A stretch of DNA of 64,000 bases from Balneola sp. (GTDB lineage: Bacteria > Bacteroidota > Rhodothermia > Balneolales > Balneolaceae). This document shows, piece by piece, positions 61,586 to 64,000 of the stretch. Made by a program: the position numbers and the translations under genes. Below the pieces are notes generated by a model. It made no database searches, was not told where the DNA came from, and saw nothing but the letters and a program-made list of their open reading frames with translations. The stretch is taken from assembly GCA_003712055.1 (NCBI GenBank), contig RHLJ01000004.1:124001-188000 (forward strand), given 5' to 3'. Position 1 is the stretch's first letter, and each line of letters starts with the position of its first letter.

Positions 61586-62419
61586 ATGAACTTAAAAGAC
61601 GAACTCAATCAATTTAAGCAGCATACTCACGAACACTCTTTAGAAGAGCTGGGGAACTGGTTAGATCAAAACCATAAAACTCCCAGAAAAATGAGACCTA
61701 TTTATAAAATTGCTGCATCCTTCGTGGCACTAATGTTAGTACTTGTTGCTTGCACTATGCCTGTTCAGCAAGAAGAAGAACTCGGATATATGATCGTTGG
61801 AATAGTAGAAGCTGAAGGAGCTGAGATTACTAATATACTTTCCAAGTCAAGAACCATTGATATGAACCAGATTATCCTCAATGACGTGATCTACGAGGCT
61901 GAAGACGATTCAAAGGAAGCCAAAGAAAAAGCAGGTAAAAGTGACTCCCACAAAGAAATCATACTTGTTCTTCCTGAAGCTGATATAGATGAGGCGACCC
62001 AAAAAAGAAATGAACTTCAATCTATGTTCTCATTCGAATCCATCAATGTATTTTCTATGGAGGAAGAAGTAGAACGCCCTCTTTATGAAGCAGCACTTCA
62101 TAGCCTGAATATTGTGCTGGATTCCAGTACTCCTGATTCGGTAATTGCTTTCAACATTGATAAGTATTTGCATGAAAACAGTTCATTTGAAGGAAGTGCT
62201 CGCGTAGCATATAATGAACTTGGCAAACCGATTATTGAAGTAGTTGAAGTAGCGTCAAACCTTGACGTTAGCAGGTTACAAATTCTTCGAGATAAAGCAG
62301 CTAAATACAATGAGCAACCAGCCCATTTAAAGTTCAGCATTTTGGATAGTATAGTTATGGAGATCAGAGAAGAAGACTTGCCAGAAGTTGAAAGAATTGA
62401 AGTTCAAAAGAGAAACTAA
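61586..62419 (+). CDS. Membrane-anchored anti-sigma-like protein
   Basis: A 277-residue protein from ATG 61586. The N-terminal ~30 residues are charged and cytoplasmic (L-E-E-L-G-N-W-L-D-Q-N). One membrane segment lies at about 33-51, and an extracytoplasmic domain of about 225 residues follows. Position 4 nt behind the sigma gene and this topology suggest an anti-sigma factor. No zinc-binding H-x3-C-x2-C is visible, so it would be of a different type, or only a co-regulated membrane protein. Confidence 0.75.
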   Translation: MNLKDELNQFKQHTHEHSLEELGNWLDQNHKTPRKMRPIYKIAASFVALMLVLVACTMPVQQEEELGYMIVGIVEAEGAEITNILSKSRTIDMNQIILNDVIYEAEDDSKEAKEKAGKSDSHKEIILVLPEADIDEATQKRNELQSMFSFESINVFSMEEEVERPLYEAALHSLNIVLDSSTPDSVIAFNIDKYLHENSSFEGSARVAYNELGKPIIEVVEVASNLDVSRLQILRDKAAKYNEQPAHLKFSILDSIVMEIREEDLPEVERIEVQKRN

Positions 62420-62439
62420 GTAACTAAATCTCCCATTTA

Positions 62440-62544
62440 GTCATCCTGAACTTGTTTCAGGATCTGTAGGGGTAAAATCATAAAAAAAGCGTCGCTTTAT
62501 CAACGAATCAATCCCCACAGATCCCGGATCAAGTCCGGGATGAC
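62440..62544. repeat. Dispersed intergenic repeat (GTCATCCTGAAC...GGGATGAC variant)
   Basis: GTCATCCTGAAC at the left and CCGGGATGAC at the right. Inner pairs CCTGAACTTGTTTCAGG and CCCGGATCAAGTCCGGG each form hairpins. It lies between convergent genes and could terminate both. Confidence 0.75.
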
Positions 62545-62599
62545 CATTTATAGGATACATGATTGACCTCGATAAATCCTATATCGAACTATCATCCCT

Positions 62600-63454
62600 T
62601 CAAAACCGGATCAGGTTTCCTAAGCTAAGCTCTTTTCCGTTACTGCTTTTCAACCCCAGGAATACACTCTCGAATTGAGACGGAAATCCTGGGATGCTTT
62701 TTAAAAGTTGGTCAAGTTTATTTTTGGGAAGCTGGGGAGAATAGGTATTTAGAACGAAGAACCGATGCTTATGGTCCAGGATCTTGAGACTGTTTTCTAT
62801 TAATTGAGCAAGGTCGCGGTTTAACTTCCAATTTTTACCTTTCGAACCCATTCCAAAAATCGGCGGATCCATAATAATACCATGGTAGACGTCTCCTCTA
62901 CGAATGGATTTTTCCACAAGACTCCTTGCATCCTCAACAATCCATCGAATGGTATCCAATCCATTTAATTCCGCATTTTTTCTGGCCCAATTAACCACAC
63001 TTTTCGAGGAATCGACATGGGTGACTTTTGCACCGGAAAGAGCCGCCGCCATGCTTGCACCACCTGTATAAGCAAAAAGGTTAAGAACTTTTGGGGTAAT
63101 CCCGGAACGGGTCATAGCCTCAATTCTCGTAGCAAGAAACTCCCAATTCACAGCTTGTTCAGGAAACACACCAAGATGTTTAAAAGTGCCCTGGCTCAGC
63201 CAAAATTTTAAAGAATGCTCCTTGAAAGGATATTCAATAGTAAAATCCTCTACTTGTTTATTCCAATTACCTTTTTGCCCTTTTTCTTCATTGAAATACA
63301 AACTGGTTGAACTCCATTTTTTAGTCTCTTGTGAAGAGCCTACCAAAGCCGATGGTTCAGGTCGGTCTACAAATAGCGAACCAAACCGCTCTAGCTTTCT
63401 GCAATCGCCAAAATCAAGGAGTTCGTAATCATTCCAATGTTTAGGAGTTTTCAT
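62600..63454 (-). CDS. Class I SAM-dependent methyltransferase, RlmI/RlmK-like
   Basis: A 284-residue methyltransferase with motif I V-L-N-L-F-A-Y-T-G-G-A-S (about 142-153). V-T-H-V-D-S-S-K is motif II and I-I-M-D-P-P-I-F-G the catalytic D-P-P-x-F/Y/G region. The profile matches RlmI/RlmK-like rRNA methyltransferases, but the N-terminal PUA domain of RlmI is missing, so the substrate is uncertain. The start overlaps the upstream gene by 4 nt. Confidence 0.85.
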   Translation of the reverse strand: MKTPKHWNDYELLDFGDCRKLERFGSLFVDRPEPSALVGSSQETKKWSSTSLYFNEEKGQKGNWNKQVEDFTIEYPFKEHSLKFWLSQGTFKHLGVFPEQAVNWEFLATRIEAMTRSGITPKVLNLFAYTGGASMAAALSGAKVTHVDSSKSVVNWARKNAELNGLDTIRWIVEDARSLVEKSIRRGDVYHGIIMDPPIFGMGSKGKNWKLNRDLAQLIENSLKILDHKHRFFVLNTYSPQLPKNKLDQLLKSIPGFPSQFESVFLGLKSSNGKELSLGNLIRF

Positions 63455-63885
63455 AAATGAGCTGCTCTAAGTGCTTTTGCTAAACCTGTATTAAGCTCAA
63501 TATCAAAATGGGGAATGGCCCTAACTTCTTTGCCTACAATGGCTCGTATTTGAGGAGCGACTTCTTTTAATCCATTATACAATGCAACGATTTTTTCATC
63601 ATAGGTAAGTTGTATCATATTTCCTGTCCATTCATAAAGATCTTTCGAGTCTTCTATATACTCTATTTCTTCCAAAATAAGATGAAGAAAAACCACCGGA
63701 TTATTTAGCTCAACAAAACTGTATTCATTATCAACTGGTATAATGAATTCCTGATCCCCGAAACGCATTTTAACTTCTTCATCATAATGGAAATTTACGT
63801 CCAGCCTTTTAGGGGAGATTGCTTCAAAAGTAAGGTCATTTTCAATAATGCACTTTTTCAGAGCATTGATTTCAGAATAAGTCAT
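63451..63885 (-). CDS. Hypothetical protein upstream of the methyltransferase
   Basis: A 144-residue acidic protein with no recognised family. ATG 63885 is preferred over GTG 63888 because the upstream gene's stop overlaps it as T-G-A-T-G, a typical coupled start. It overlaps the methyltransferase gene by 4 nt. Confidence 0.72.
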   Translation of the reverse strand: MTYSEINALKKCIIENDLTFEAISPKRLDVNFHYDEEVKMRFGDQEFIIPVDNEYSFVELNNPVVFLHLILEEIEYIEDSKDLYEWTGNMIQLTYDEKIVALYNGLKEVAPQIRAIVGKEVRAIPHFDIELNTGLAKALRAAHL

Positions 63886-64000
63886 CACTCAAGAAATGCT
63901 TCTGCTACTTTAAAGTGAAGGTTATCAAATCCCACGCTTGAGCGGTTTATGGCATAAGCAATGATAAAACGATCCTGTTTATTGATCAGGAACATGGTTG
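63885..64000 (-). CDS. C-terminal end of an unidentified protein (cut by window edge)
   Basis: An open minus-strand frame enters from the window end. It reads ...F-L-I-N-K-Q-D-R-F-I-I-A-Y-A-I-N-R-S-S-V-G and ends F-L-E before TGA at 63885-63887. The length is too short for assignment. The overlap of its stop with the next start supports it as a real gene. Confidence 0.5.
   Translation of the reverse strand, partial: TMFLINKQDRFIIAYAINRSSVGFDNLHFKVAEAFLE

Overview
The window is a contiguous stretch of a bacterial chromosome of moderate GC content. It most likely comes from the Bacteroidota/Balneolota side of the FCB group. The support is indirect: a BlaR1-type M56 protease with the 'F-S-[IL]-T-K-K-R-L' juxtamembrane motif, DUF2911 and carboxypeptidase-regulatory-like domains, duplicated orphan ABC permeases behind a PadR gene, and start codons without obvious Shine-Dalgarno sequences. 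No rRNA, CRISPR array or complete insertion sequence is present. Many intergenic gaps hold a dispersed inverted repeat with ends GTCAT[TC]CTGA...TCAGGATGAC.

Layout. 83-6766 (minus) is one nine-gene operon: a BlaI-like repressor, an M56 BlaR1-like sensor protease, and seven tandem paralogues that repeat the protease's last juxtamembrane/TM module followed by an extracytoplasmic MORN-like domain. 7037-20018 is mostly core metabolism: lpdA, lipB, lipA, plsY-gpsA, an AlbA_2 protein, an A-type Fe-S carrier, NDH-2, hslO, a Leu/Phe/Val dehydrogenase and recJ. 20264-22423 is a small tRNA-Phe-linked accessory patch with an hsdS relic and an AbiE-type toxin-antitoxin pair. 22442-29870 is a Cus-type copper/silver RND efflux cluster. 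29966-44134 carries a lone receiver, a SDR/ALDH/AcuI-like operon, a PAS kinase/receiver/DUF2911 operon, two secreted paralogues, a GIY-YIG protein, an MFS transporter and a secreted GH13 amylase. 44515-50091 is a PadR-controlled pair of large ABC permeases. 57084-64000 holds a VIT/VWA surface protein divergent from an ECF sigma/anti-sigma pair, then an RNA-methyltransferase-like gene group.

The most remarkable locus is 51644-56975, an RNA-repair/RNA-quality-control island. It comprises a WYL regulator plus a SAM methyltransferase on the plus strand, divergent from a Ro60 orthologue (rsr, TROVE-VWA), then five tandem Y-RNA-like genes, then the RNA ligase gene rtcB. The five RNAs (52873-53554, minus strand) share an invariant pattern: lower stem, TG[TC]TGT[AT], helix strand, N, TACTTCG, effector region, helix strand, GNNNNT[TC][AG]C, lower stem. 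The helices differ in sequence but keep their pairing, so covariation is visible by eye. All five carry a T-arm-like hairpin with a TTCGANN loop. Numbers 2 and 5 also carry a D-arm placed after the T-arm and joined to it through a hairpin-closed acceptor stem, which makes them circularly permuted tRNA mimics. Y RNAs with tRNA-like domains next to bacterial Ro60 genes are a known class. A five-member array with graded tRNA mimicry, ending only 14 nt from the rtcB start codon, is the strongest candidate here for something incompletely described.

The second candidate is the M56 operon, where one sensor protease is followed by seven detached copies of its own TM/sensor-type module under twin BlaI-type operators.
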